Of a stretch of 64,000 nucleotides of DNA, positions 52,012-61,169 are shown piece by piece. The notes below the pieces were generated by a model. That model was not told the DNA's origin and searched no databases. It saw only the letters and a list, made by a program, of their open reading frames with translations. Both the position numbers and the translations under genes were made by a program. Origin of the DNA: CALHVX01 sp964640725 (lineage in GTDB: Bacteria > Pseudomonadota > Gammaproteobacteria > Pseudomonadales > Azotimanducaceae); contig CAZXIJ010000007.1 in the NCBI GenBank assembly GCA_964640725.1, forward strand, positions 1 to 64,000. Direction: 5' to 3'. Position 1 is the first letter of the stretch; every line of letters starts with the position of its first letter.

Positions 52012-53297
52012 CTGCCACACTGCCAACCCTCTGCGTGCGAGCGGCGCTCCTGATCGCCGCGAGCGTTTCGCTCCCGGCGACTGCCGAGCCCACCTTCGTT
52101 GGCGCTGCCAGCTGCGGCAGCGGCAATTGCCATGGCAAGGTGGCCCCGGAACTGCGCTCTACGGTACTACGCAACGAACACCGCACCTGGTCCGTTGAGA
52201 GCCGCCACGCCCGGGCCTACCAAACACTGCTGACAGCGCAGGCCCGGCAAATTGCAACCACCCTCGGCCTGAGCGCGGCGCATACCAGCCCAACCTGCCT
52301 GGGTTGCCACAGCACCCCCACGGCAGAACTGCAGCGTGGCGCCCGCTTCCGAACCTCGGACGGGGTCAGCTGCGAGGCCTGCCACGGACCCGCTGGCGAG
52401 TGGCTGGTCAGCCATCGAGACCAGAACGTCAGCAGCGCCGCAGAACGCGGCCGGGGAATGACACAGCTCGCAGATCCAGCTATTCGCGCAGCGGTCTGCG
52501 TGGGTTGCCACATCGGCGACGACAATCGTTTCGCCAATCACCGCCTGTTGAGCGCCGGCCACCCACGGCTGATTTTTGAGCTGGACGCCTTCAGCCAGAA
52601 CCAGCCGGTGCACCATCGTGCCGATGCGGACTACCGGGCCCGCAAGCCGCAGGGCGAGAAGCCCGGGCTGCTGTGGCTGCATGGCCAGCTCGCAGCGGCT
52701 CGGGCTGACCTTGGGCTCATCGCGCGGTACGGCCATGCCCCGTCGGGGGACCAGCTGTGGCCAGAGTTCGCCGTACACGATTGTCACAGTTGCCATCACC
52801 CCATGAATGACGACAACTACGGTGGACAACAGGTCACACTGCCGGGGCGTCTGCGGTTACGGGACTCGCACTTCCAGCTCCTTGGAGAAGCCGTCGCAGT
52901 TCTCGCACCTGATCGCGCGTCGGCCTACCGGGCCGCGGTGGCTACTCTGCTTACGGACGCTCAGCAAGGGCGCAATCTGCAACGGGCAGTGGCGGTTCTG
53001 CAAAAACAGCTCACAGCGCTGAGCAAGCAGTGGCTCAGTCTGGCACCCACGCGCCAACAGCTCGCCGAGATCCGTTCCGGGCTGCTTTCGCGAGCTGCCC
53101 GGAACGGTAGCCTGGACTACAGCGATGCAGCGCAAATCATGCTCGCCATCGACACCCTTAGCCTGCAGCTGGGCGATACCGAGCAGCTCGCACCTCAGAT
53201 CAACAGCCTGTTCCAGCAAGTCATCAACGACACACGTTACGGCAGCCGGGCTTTCGCCCGGGCTGCCCGGCAGCTCTCGGAGCGGCTCGATGATTAA
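52008..53297 (+). CDS. Cytochrome c554-like pentaheme protein B
   Basis: A 429-residue periplasmic cytochrome, paralogue of the operon's first gene. Signal peptide to about residue 26. Heme sites: CGSGNCH (36-42, CX4CH), CLGCH (97-101), CEACH (122-126), CVGCH (164-168) and CHSCH (259-263). Shared with the paralogue: EHRTW..RHARAY after the first site, and SAGHPRLIFELDAF..DADYRARKP. The heme-free C-terminus (280-429) is helical. GTG 52008 overlaps the decaheme stop; the end overlaps the PP2C start by 8 bp. Confidence 0.88.
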   Translation: MTATLPTLCVRAALLIAASVSLPATAEPTFVGAASCGSGNCHGKVAPELRSTVLRNEHRTWSVESRHARAYQTLLTAQARQIATTLGLSAAHTSPTCLGCHSTPTAELQRGARFRTSDGVSCEACHGPAGEWLVSHRDQNVSSAAERGRGMTQLADPAIRAAVCVGCHIGDDNRFANHRLLSAGHPRLIFELDAFSQNQPVHHRADADYRARKPQGEKPGLLWLHGQLAAARADLGLIARYGHAPSGDQLWPEFAVHDCHSCHHPMNDDNYGGQQVTLPGRLRLRDSHFQLLGEAVAVLAPDRASAYRAAVATLLTDAQQGRNLQRAVAVLQKQLTALSKQWLSLAPTRQQLAEIRSGLLSRAARNGSLDYSDAAQIMLAIDTLSLQLGDTEQLAPQINSLFQQVINDTRYGSRAFARAARQLSERLDD

Positions 53298-54057
53298 GGC
53301 AACAGCGATAAGCGACGCAGGAAACAAATACACTGTGAACGAAGACACTTACGGCTGGAACATGCGCAGCGGCTTGTTCTTCGTCGCTGATGGCATGGGC
53401 GGTCACGCTGCCGGGGAAATCGCCAGCGGCATCGTGCGGGAGACCCTGTTGCAGGAAGGGCTGACGCAGCGGCTGAGCGACCGCGTTCGATCGGCTCACA
53501 GCGCAATTCTGGACGCGGTCGCTGCCGATTCGGCGCTAGCAGGCATGGGCTCGACGGTCGTTGCCCTGCAGGTTAACTCGGCCCACTACGAGCTGGTGTG
53601 GGTCGGCGATTCCCGGGCGTATGTCTGGCGCAGCGGCGAACTGACCCGCCTGTCTCGAGACCACTCGCTCGTTCAGGCCCTCATCGATAGCGGAGAGATT
53701 AGCGCCGACCAGGCCCAGAGCCACCCGCAAAAAAACGTTGTGACCCAGACCCTTGGCGTCTACGAACCGAAGCCCGACCGTGCCGATGCAGCTCTGCAGC
53801 ACAAGGACTGGTTCCTGCTGTGCAGTGATGGCCTGACCGACGAGCTGACCGATGACCAGATCGCCGACATCCTGTCTCGCAGCAGCTCCATCGAGATCGC
53901 CAAGGATGCCCTGCTCACCGCCGCCAAAGCAGGAACCTGTCGCGACAACGTCACCATCATGATGCTGCGCTACTCCAGATACGGCAACGGCACGGTTATT
54001 GGCGTCGGGATTCTGTTGTTCGCTGCCGCTGTTGGCAGCTGGGCGCTGTTCGGTTAG
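53290..54057 (+). CDS. PP2C-family protein phosphatase, tail-anchored
   Basis: A 255-residue metal-dependent Ser/Thr phosphatase. Motifs: NEDTYG, FVADGMGGHAAGEIAS with metal Asp D34, GSTVVALQV, WVGDSRAYVWRSGELTRLSRDHS, LLCSDGLTDELTD and CRDNVTIMML. The C-terminus is a membrane helix (VIGVGILLFAAAVGSWALF), so the enzyme should sit on the inner membrane facing the cytoplasm. It is the natural opponent of the nearby Ser/Thr kinase. ATG 53290 lies inside the end of the cytochrome gene (ATGATTAA), so it is coupled to the electron-transfer operon. Confidence 0.92.
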   Translation: MIKATAISDAGNKYTVNEDTYGWNMRSGLFFVADGMGGHAAGEIASGIVRETLLQEGLTQRLSDRVRSAHSAILDAVAADSALAGMGSTVVALQVNSAHYELVWVGDSRAYVWRSGELTRLSRDHSLVQALIDSGEISADQAQSHPQKNVVTQTLGVYEPKPDRADAALQHKDWFLLCSDGLTDELTDDQIADILSRSSSIEIAKDALLTAAKAGTCRDNVTIMMLRYSRYGNGTVIGVGILLFAAAVGSWALFG

Positions 54058-54137
54058 CCCATGGCCCTTACTACGATCCAACCGGCAGCCGGACAGTGCA
54101 CCGGACCCGCAATTTCTACCCCGGAGGTGTCGCCTTC

Positions 54138-55103
54138 ATGAGTGACTTCTACCTTTGCGCTGACAAAGACGGTCAGGAGCTGCCAATCGCCAACTCGATC
54201 TCGATCGGCCGCAGCCCGGACAACGACCTCGTACTTACCGAGGGGCATCCATCGAGGCAACACGCCAAGCTGTACCTGCAGGGCAACGAGCCCTGGCTGG
54301 AGGACCTGGGATCCGCCAACGGTACCTTCGTCAATGACGAGCGCATCGAAGCGCCGCGGCCGTTGCAACCAGGAGATCAGCTACGGTTTGACGTCGCCCG
54401 CTGGACCCTGCAAACGCGGCTGGCTGACGATCAGGCAACCATGCTGAGGCCCCCGGATGGGCAGGCCACCGTGGTCCGCCCGCCACAGCCTGCAGCAACC
54501 CCAACACCGCCCCCAACGCCAGAGCACAAGAGCCCCACGCCGGCCGCCGTTGCCCCTGCCGCGGCGCCGCGAAGCTGGCAGCAGGAAGACGACGGCCAGG
54601 GGACCCGACCCCTGTCTCCGGAAGAATTGGCGGAGATTCGCGCGGGCATGAGCTCGGCCAGCATCGAGAGCAGCGACCGGCCGCTGCTGCATGTCCGGAG
54701 CGGCACGCGCAGCGGAGAGACCATCGAGCTCGAAGGCGACAACCGGGAGTGGCGCATCGGCAGCGACGACGGCGCAGACCTGTGCTTCAGGGACGAAAAC
54801 GTATCCGCCGAGCAAGCAGTGCTGTCTGTCACCAACGGCCGCTGGAAGCTGGCGGACCAGTTTTCCAAAAACCGCACATTCGTCAACGGGCAGCAGGCCA
54901 ATGTCAGCTACCTCAACTCCGGCGACAGCATTGCCTTCGGCGCCGTTCAGTGTGCGATTGCTCTACCCGCAACTAACAGCGGGGCGGCGCCTGAGACTAC
55001 GGGGTTGTCCAAACCGGTAAAAGCGACCTCCTGGCCGCTGATCGCAGCGCTCGGGGTCGCCACGATCATTCTGGCCGGCCTGCTGCTGTGGATGCGCAGC
55101 TAA
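54138..55103 (+). CDS. Double-FHA tail-anchored protein
   Basis: A 321-residue signalling protein. FHA 1 (about 1-95) has a full phosphothreonine-binding set: GR25, S39/R40/H42 (PSRQHAKL) and N61-G (GSANGTFVN). A Pro/Ala/Thr-rich linker (95-160) contains ATMLRPP (T101) and ATVVRPP (T111), likely phosphosites. FHA 2 (about 180-275) keeps the fold (WRIGSDDGADL, NRTFVNGQQ) but has SAEQA instead of SRxH, so binding may be weak. A membrane helix (about 299-318) ends the protein. ATG 54138 follows GGAGGTG. Last gene of the compact operon, 80 bp after PP2C. Confidence 0.88.
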   Translation: MSDFYLCADKDGQELPIANSISIGRSPDNDLVLTEGHPSRQHAKLYLQGNEPWLEDLGSANGTFVNDERIEAPRPLQPGDQLRFDVARWTLQTRLADDQATMLRPPDGQATVVRPPQPAATPTPPPTPEHKSPTPAAVAPAAAPRSWQQEDDGQGTRPLSPEELAEIRAGMSSASIESSDRPLLHVRSGTRSGETIELEGDNREWRIGSDDGADLCFRDENVSAEQAVLSVTNGRWKLADQFSKNRTFVNGQQANVSYLNSGDSIAFGAVQCAIALPATNSGAAPETTGLSKPVKATSWPLIAALGVATIILAGLLLWMRS

Positions 55104-55161
55104 GCCCGACGACGCTCATAGACAACAAGAACCCGCAAGACGACCAAGAGAGAGACACCTC

Positions 55162-58100
55162 ATGACGAGTCACCCGAAAGGCCACGACAGAATTTTGCGA
55201 AACATGGAACAACCCCGCTGCACCAGCAACAGCAAGACCCGCAGGCTGCTGTTCTGGACGATCGGCGGCTCGCTGTTTCTGAGCGCCGCGAGCCGGGCGG
55301 ACATTACCGTCGACAACGTGGTCGAGATCGACCTGGACACCGAAACGGTGATTACGGGCTTCAACAGTACTGCCAACGACGTCGTGATAGCGCCCGGCAA
55401 TGGCCTCCGGCTGCTGGGCGCGAACACCGCTTTTCTGAACATTGATGGCGGCACGTCGCTGACCGTCGACGCCATCCGCACCGAAGACATCCATAGCCTG
55501 TTGATCGAAGGCGCCGGCAGCACGCTGGCCCTGGGCGACGAGATCAGCATCGGTGCCGGCGCCACCGCTGACGGCACTCTGGACCTGCTCGACGGCGCCC
55601 TGCTCACCATCGGCGGCGGCGCGGATCGCGGGCTGACCGGCAGCGAGCTGTTGGTGGGTTCTGACGACGGCGTCGGCGTCGCGACCATCGACAACGCCAC
55701 GGTCGTCGTTGACCGCAACAGCGACTTTGCCGAGGCGCGCCTGACCATCGGCCGGGGCGGCAACGGCACGTTCAACATCACCAATGGTGCCGACGTCACA
55801 GTCCAGGACCTGTCCGGGGTCGTCGGGGTCGTGGGTGACGGCATCACGGTGGGGGAGGCTCAGAGCGGACAGAACGCGGTAGGCGTCCTGAACCTGGATG
55901 GCGCCGGCTCGACACTGACCATCAACACCGCGGACATTGGAGTACTCGCGGCCGGTATCTCCGGTACCGGCATCGAAACTGCAAGCGGCACCATCAACAT
56001 CACCAACGGCGCGGTATTCGACATTACCGGCACCGGCGGCAACTCCGGGATCAACCTGGCGCGCGGGGGCAACAGCACCGGCATCATCAACATCTCCGGA
56101 ACCGGCTCCACGCTGAACGTCACGGGCCCGGCCGGGGTTATCTCCGTCGGCTCAGACTTTGGCGGCGAGGTTGGCGACGGTGTTGGACGCTTCATCGCCT
56201 CGGACAACGCGGTCGTAAACGTGCAGGGACTGACTGCGGGCAACGGCTTCTTCAGCGTCGCTCAGGGGACGGGCGACGGGCTGCTGGACGTTTCTACGGG
56301 CGCCACTATCAACATCGACGGCTTCCTGACCGTGTCGAACCCGACCGCGACCAACTCGTCGCAGACCGGTGCTGTAGATATCAACAACGCCGGCATCATT
56401 AATGTCAACCAGGTTCAGATCGGCAATCGCGGCAGCGTCAGCATCAGCGGGGCCGGTTCCGTCATCAACGTCGGCGACGAACTGCAGTTCTCCGAAGGGG
56501 CCGGCGGCACCTCCAGCCTCAGCGTGACCGACAGCGCCCTGGTCAACATCGGTGGCGGTTTCGATTCGGGCATCTTCGGCGGGGGGATCCACCTGGGCGA
56601 GAACGGCGGCACGACCACGGCGCTGATCGACGACGCCACAGTGATCATCGATCGGCCCAACAACAGCGGCGAGACCCGCCTGAGGGTCGGCCGCGGCGGC
56701 ACCGCGGACCTGACCGTGCAAAATGGGGCGACCCTCACCGTGCAGGATGCCAGCGGTGTCCTCGGCTTTCGCGGCGACGGTATCAGTGTGGGCGAGGCGT
56801 TCAATGGCCTCAATGCCAGCGGTAGCCTCACGATACAGGGGGCTGGCACGGTGGTGAGCGCGAGCAGCTCAGACTCTGCCTTCCTGGCCATCGGGCTGTC
56901 AGCTACCGGGGTCGAAGACGGCATCGGAACTGTAGACGTGCTCGACGGCGCTGTCCTGAACGTGACCGGCAACGGCGCTGACGCGTTCATCAACCTGGCC
57001 CGGGGCGGCAATTCCCAGGGCACTCTGACCATCGACGGCGCCGGCAGCCAGGTCAACGTTCAGGGCGATTTCGGCATCGTCGCAGTCGCGCTGGAAGCTT
57101 TTGGCGAGATCGGCGACGGCGAAGGCCTGCTGACGGTCGCCAACGGCGGCGAGTTGAACATTGCCGGCAGCAGCCCGAACCAGGGCTTTCTGGTGGCCGG
57201 CGCCACCACCGGCAACGGCGTGATTGAGATCAACGACGGCGGCGCGATCAATGTCGATGGCGCGGTGATTATCTCTCAAGGCGATACCACCCTCCCGACA
57301 ACGACCCAAACCGGACGCGTCACTGTCAGCGGCACCGGCGTGTTGAACGCCGAAGCCATCGGCATCGGCGAGCGCGGGGTACTGAACGGCGACGGCACCA
57401 TCAGCGCCGACCGGCTGCTGATCTTTACGGGGGGGCTGGCTGACCTGCTGGACCTGGAAGGTTATGCCGAGATCACGCTCGACGGTGGCGCGCTGACAAC
57501 GCCCAACGAGATCAACCTGGGCTTCGGGCGCGACCAGAGCCTGAGCATCAGCAACGGTGGCACGGTCAACGGTACCGGGCAAAGCTTCCTGGGTGGCTCC
57601 AGCACCACCAACAGCGTCACCCTGACCGATCAGGGCAGCCTCTTTGCCGTCACCGACGACGTCGTCATCGACACGGTTGTCAGTGTCAGCAACAGCGCAG
57701 TTTTTCGCACCCCCGGTACGATCAACGTGAGCGGCGGCGGCCTGATCAGCGGTGATGGCGGCTTCTTCGAAGCCAGCAGCGTGATTTTGAATAACGGCGC
57801 CCAGCTCGCGCCAGGAAACTCCCCCGGCACCCTCAACATCGTGGGCGACCTGGTGCTGGACGGTGGAACGATCGCCTTCGAGATCGCCGGCAACCAGCCG
57901 GGCGAGTTCGACGTGCTGAACGTTGATGGCAACGTCAGCCTGAATAGCGGCGATGTCACGGTCGAAGTGCTGGGCGGGTTCAACCCCGCGGGCCAGAACT
58001 TCGATGTGCTGACCGCCACCGGCAGCTACAGCCAGGACCCCGGGGTGCTGTTCACGAACGTGGGGATCGGCCCCGACTTTGAGTACGTCGTTCGCACCGA

Positions 58101-59409
58101 GGGCACCAACACCATCGGTTCGATCAACTTTCTCTCGGTCGACATCGGCGGCATCGGACTTCTCAACGGCGGCCAGCGCTCCCTGGCCGGGTATCTGGAC
58201 GAAGTCTGCCCACAGATTGAGGCCCTCGGCGCGCCGAGCGCCGCGCAGATCGATCTGGATCTGCGTTGCGGCGGTATTCGCAACGGCGCCAACTCCGATG
58301 CCCAGGTGGCAAACGCTCTCGACCAGATCAGCCCCGACGAGGTCTTTGGCACCTTCCAGCGGTTACTCAACTTCACCACCATTCAGCACGGCAACCTGTC
58401 GCGGCGCTTGAACGGTTTGCGCAACGGCGGCACCAGAATCGACCTGCGCAACTTCAACGTCGAGTCTGAAGACGTCGAAATTTCCGGAGAAGAACTGCAG
58501 GCCGCGATAGAGGAACTGGTCGGCGAGGACCTGGACCGCTGGGGCTTCTTCAGCGACGGTCGAATCAACTTTGGCGATCGTGACGAGGGCAACGGCATCC
58601 CGGGCTTCGACTACGACACCATCAGCTTGACCCTGGGCACGGACTACCGGATTCGGGACAACTTTGTCGTCGGGGCCGCACTCGGCTACAACTCGGTGGA
58701 CGCGGACTTCGATGCGGGCGGTGGCATTGAGATCGACGCCTGGTCCCTGTCGCTGATCGGCAGCTACTTTCAAGGCAACAGCTTCTATGTCGACGCGCTG
58801 GCCAGCTACGGCCTCAGCGATGTCGAAACGGACCGCCGCATTGTCTACCAGGACGCTGGCGGCCCCGTGAATCGCAGCGCTCGAGGCAGCACGGACAGCG
58901 ATCAGTTCACGGCCGGGCTCGGTACCGGCTGGGACTTCAGCCGCGGGCGCTGGGTCTTCGGCCCACACCTGGGCGCCAACTACGCCGACATCGCCATCGA
59001 CAGCTACGACGAACGCGGGGCAGCTGGCCTGAATCTGGCCCTGCCGGACACCAATGTCCGTTCGCTGACCCTGAACGCCGGGCTCCATGCCTCCTTTACC
59101 CTGACGCCCCGCTGGGGCGTGCTGGTGCCCTACGCACGCCTCGACTACGTCAAGGAAACCAAAGACAACGTCGAGACCGCCCGAGTGCGGTTGGCCAACG
59201 ACCCGTTCGACAACGGCATCAGCGCGACGACGCCGTTCCGGGTACGGACGGAAAACCCGGACGACAGCTACGTCGTCTGGTCTGTCGGCGCCCACGCGCA
59301 GTTCATCAGGGGCTTCGCGGCCTTCGCAGACTACCGCGGCATCGCTGGCCTGGAAGACATGAGCTTTGGTGAAGTCACCGTCGGCATGCGCTACGAAACG
59401 AAGTTCTGA
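55162..59409 (+). CDS. Autotransporter with duplicated beta-helix passenger
   Basis: A 1415-residue type Va secretion protein. The signal region lies at about 25-46 (RLLFWTIGGSLFLSAASRA); ATG 55204 is an alternative start. The passenger (about 47-1000) is a repetitive Gly/Asn/Asp-rich beta-helix with many GAGSTL and LARGGNS motifs, and contains two ~313-residue repeats. NNGAQLAPGNSPGTLNIVGDLVLDGG marks the PEP-like autotransporter-associated region. The C-terminal barrel (about 1145-1415) ends in YETKF, a typical outer-membrane C-terminus. A surface adhesin or matrix role is likely. It starts 58 bp after the FHA gene; whether it shares the transcript is unclear. Confidence 0.9.
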   Translation: MTSHPKGHDRILRNMEQPRCTSNSKTRRLLFWTIGGSLFLSAASRADITVDNVVEIDLDTETVITGFNSTANDVVIAPGNGLRLLGANTAFLNIDGGTSLTVDAIRTEDIHSLLIEGAGSTLALGDEISIGAGATADGTLDLLDGALLTIGGGADRGLTGSELLVGSDDGVGVATIDNATVVVDRNSDFAEARLTIGRGGNGTFNITNGADVTVQDLSGVVGVVGDGITVGEAQSGQNAVGVLNLDGAGSTLTINTADIGVLAAGISGTGIETASGTINITNGAVFDITGTGGNSGINLARGGNSTGIINISGTGSTLNVTGPAGVISVGSDFGGEVGDGVGRFIASDNAVVNVQGLTAGNGFFSVAQGTGDGLLDVSTGATINIDGFLTVSNPTATNSSQTGAVDINNAGIINVNQVQIGNRGSVSISGAGSVINVGDELQFSEGAGGTSSLSVTDSALVNIGGGFDSGIFGGGIHLGENGGTTTALIDDATVIIDRPNNSGETRLRVGRGGTADLTVQNGATLTVQDASGVLGFRGDGISVGEAFNGLNASGSLTIQGAGTVVSASSSDSAFLAIGLSATGVEDGIGTVDVLDGAVLNVTGNGADAFINLARGGNSQGTLTIDGAGSQVNVQGDFGIVAVALEAFGEIGDGEGLLTVANGGELNIAGSSPNQGFLVAGATTGNGVIEINDGGAINVDGAVIISQGDTTLPTTTQTGRVTVSGTGVLNAEAIGIGERGVLNGDGTISADRLLIFTGGLADLLDLEGYAEITLDGGALTTPNEINLGFGRDQSLSISNGGTVNGTGQSFLGGSSTTNSVTLTDQGSLFAVTDDVVIDTVVSVSNSAVFRTPGTINVSGGGLISGDGGFFEASSVILNNGAQLAPGNSPGTLNIVGDLVLDGGTIAFEIAGNQPGEFDVLNVDGNVSLNSGDVTVEVLGGFNPAGQNFDVLTATGSYSQDPGVLFTNVGIGPDFEYVVRTEGTNTIGSINFLSVDIGGIGLLNGGQRSLAGYLDEVCPQIEALGAPSAAQIDLDLRCGGIRNGANSDAQVANALDQISPDEVFGTFQRLLNFTTIQHGNLSRRLNGLRNGGTRIDLRNFNVESEDVEISGEELQAAIEELVGEDLDRWGFFSDGRINFGDRDEGNGIPGFDYDTISLTLGTDYRIRDNFVVGAALGYNSVDADFDAGGGIEIDAWSLSLIGSYFQGNSFYVDALASYGLSDVETDRRIVYQDAGGPVNRSARGSTDSDQFTAGLGTGWDFSRGRWVFGPHLGANYADIAIDSYDERGAAGLNLALPDTNVRSLTLNAGLHASFTLTPRWGVLVPYARLDYVKETKDNVETARVRLANDPFDNGISATTPFRVRTENPDDSYVVWSVGAHAQFIRGFAAFADYRGIAGLEDMSFGEVTVGMRYETKF
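55611..57490 (+). repeat. Long internal duplication in the autotransporter passenger
   Basis: Residues about 151-463 and 464-775 align along their length: GGGADRG/GGGFDSG, TIGRGGNG/RVGRGGTA, GDGITVGEAQSGQNA/GDGISVGEAFNGLNA, INLARGGNSTG/INLARGGNSQG and the SQTGAV/TQTGRV block recur in order. The nucleotide copies are clearly diverged, so the duplication is not recent. Confidence 0.8.
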
Positions 59410-59436
59410 TCCTTCACCGGCTCGGCGCCTTGCCCG

Positions 59437-60981
59437 TCAGCTGCTGCGGGCTGCCGCCCGGGCCTCATCGACCGCGGCGTCGTAACGCAGGGAACCATCG
59501 CGCAGATCAGCGACCGGGAATTCGTCCTTGTCGCGCCAGTAGTCCTGGGTGAACTGCCAGGGACCTGATGCCAGCTGGCTCGGCAGCAGGTGCAGGCTGC
59601 GGGTCAGGTAGCCGGGGTTGAAGTTGTCGGGATCAATCCAGGGCTGGCGCGGCAGGCCGGCCTCGGCATCGCTCAGCACCGGTGTGACCACCGCCTCGCC
59701 CCGCTCGTCCATCTGCGCAAACATCCGACACAGCAACTCGCTGATCAGATCGGCCCGCAGGGTCCAGCTGGCCCGGAAGTAGCCAAACACCCAGGCCATA
59801 TTCGGGACTCCCGAGAACATCATGCCGCGCCAGGTGACCGTCTCGGCAAAGTCCACCACATCGCCGTCAACCTCGAACGCGATGTCGCCCAGCACGGACA
59901 GCTCAAAGCCGGTCGCCGTGACGACCAGATCTGCTTCGAGCACTTCGCCAGATTTCAGGCGCACGCCGTTCGCGACGAAGCGATCGATCTCGCCTGTGAC
60001 CACGGACGCCTGCCCCTCGCGCAGCCCGACGAACAGGTCGCCGTCCGGCAGAAACGCCAGGCGCTGCTGCCAGGGCCGATAGCTGGGCTCGAAGTGAGCC
60101 GCGAAGTCAAAATCCTCGCCAAGATACTCGAGCGCTATCGCCTTCAGTTCTTCGCGCAGCACCTCCGGCTCTTCAAAGGAACGCCGGGTGAGCTGTTCCT
60201 GGTCCGCCAGGATCTTGCGCCGCGTAATTTCGTGGACCCACTCCTCGGGCACCTCCAGCTCGCGCAGCATGTCTGCGGTCTCGTTGCGGTTGGGGGCAGC
60301 AGAGAAGTAGGTCGGCGAGCGCTGCAGCATGGTGACGTGTGCTGCGGTCCTGGCCATGGCCGGAACCACCGTCGCGGCCGTGGCCCCGGAACCGATCACC
60401 AGCACGCGCTGGTTGCTGTAGTCCAGATCCTCGGGCCAGGTCTGCGGGTGAACCACCCGCCCCTGGAAGTCCGCGAAGCCCGGCCACTCCGGTGTGTAGC
60501 CTTCGTCGTGGCGGTAATAGCCCTGGCACATCCACAGGAACTTCGTTCGCCAAACGGTCTCGCGACCGCTATTGCCATCGCGCACGGTGACTGTCCAGCG
60601 CTGCGCCCCGCTGTCCCAGCTGGCACGTTCAACCGCGGTTCGATAGCGAATGTGGCGCCGCAGGTCCTGTTCGTCGAGCACCTCGTCCAGGTACTTCAGG
60701 ATCTCTTCCGCCGTGGCAATCGGCGCGCTCATCCAGGGCTTCCAGCGATAGCCGAAGGTATACAGATCGCTGTCCGAGCGAATGCCGGGATAGCGATGGG
60801 TCCGCCAGGTGCCGCCAAACTCGGCCTGATTCTCGAGCAACACGAAGGTCTTGCCAGGACAGTAGGTTTGCAGGTGATACGCCGCATCGATACCGGAGAT
60901 ACCGGCGCCAACAACGAGCACATCGACCTCGCCGGCAACCTCTGCTTCCTGAGCGGCACTGACAACCTGGGCTTTCGCCAT
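59437..60981 (-). CDS. Baeyer-Villiger-type flavin monooxygenase
   Basis: A 514-residue FAD/NADPH monooxygenase. FAD motif GAGISG (25-30), FGGTWRTHRYPGIRSD, the Baeyer-Villiger fingerprint FQGRVVHPQTWP (172-183), NADPH motif GSGATA (197-202) and the late VTATGFEL are all present. It would insert oxygen next to a ketone or oxidise a heteroatom; substrate unknown. It converges on the autotransporter with 27 bp between stops and is divergent from the aminotransferase. Confidence 0.93.
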   Translation of the reverse strand: MAKAQVVSAAQEAEVAGEVDVLVVGAGISGIDAAYHLQTYCPGKTFVLLENQAEFGGTWRTHRYPGIRSDSDLYTFGYRWKPWMSAPIATAEEILKYLDEVLDEQDLRRHIRYRTAVERASWDSGAQRWTVTVRDGNSGRETVWRTKFLWMCQGYYRHDEGYTPEWPGFADFQGRVVHPQTWPEDLDYSNQRVLVIGSGATAATVVPAMARTAAHVTMLQRSPTYFSAAPNRNETADMLRELEVPEEWVHEITRRKILADQEQLTRRSFEEPEVLREELKAIALEYLGEDFDFAAHFEPSYRPWQQRLAFLPDGDLFVGLREGQASVVTGEIDRFVANGVRLKSGEVLEADLVVTATGFELSVLGDIAFEVDGDVVDFAETVTWRGMMFSGVPNMAWVFGYFRASWTLRADLISELLCRMFAQMDERGEAVVTPVLSDAEAGLPRQPWIDPDNFNPGYLTRSLHLLPSQLASGPWQFTQDYWRDKDEFPVADLRDGSLRYDAAVDEARAAARSS

Positions 60982-61169
60982 AGAAGACCTCCTGGACAGA
61001 CAGATCCCGCGAAGCGCGCGGGCCCGGTGGAATACCGAGACTCGGCCAGCTTACGCGATCTGGCCATCCGGGAAATCCCCTAGCCGGGGAGAGCCCGCCT
61101 TGACCCGCACCAGCGAGACTCCTAACGTCTGCGCTTTGGGCCTCCGGGCTCCGCCGTGAAGGTGCCGCC

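Noticed and set aside
42063..53297. A hydroxylamine oxidoreductase/ammonia-oxidation gene set, because of c554-like cytochromes
   Set aside because: No octaheme HAO-type protein, no P460-type motif and no amo/pmo genes are present; the c554 resemblance is in fold and heme order only.
37840..55103. A type VI secretion phospho-regulation cluster (PpkA/PppA/Fha)
   Set aside because: The kinase, phosphatase and FHA proteins are there, but no Tss sheath, baseplate, Hcp, VgrG or ClpV gene is found.
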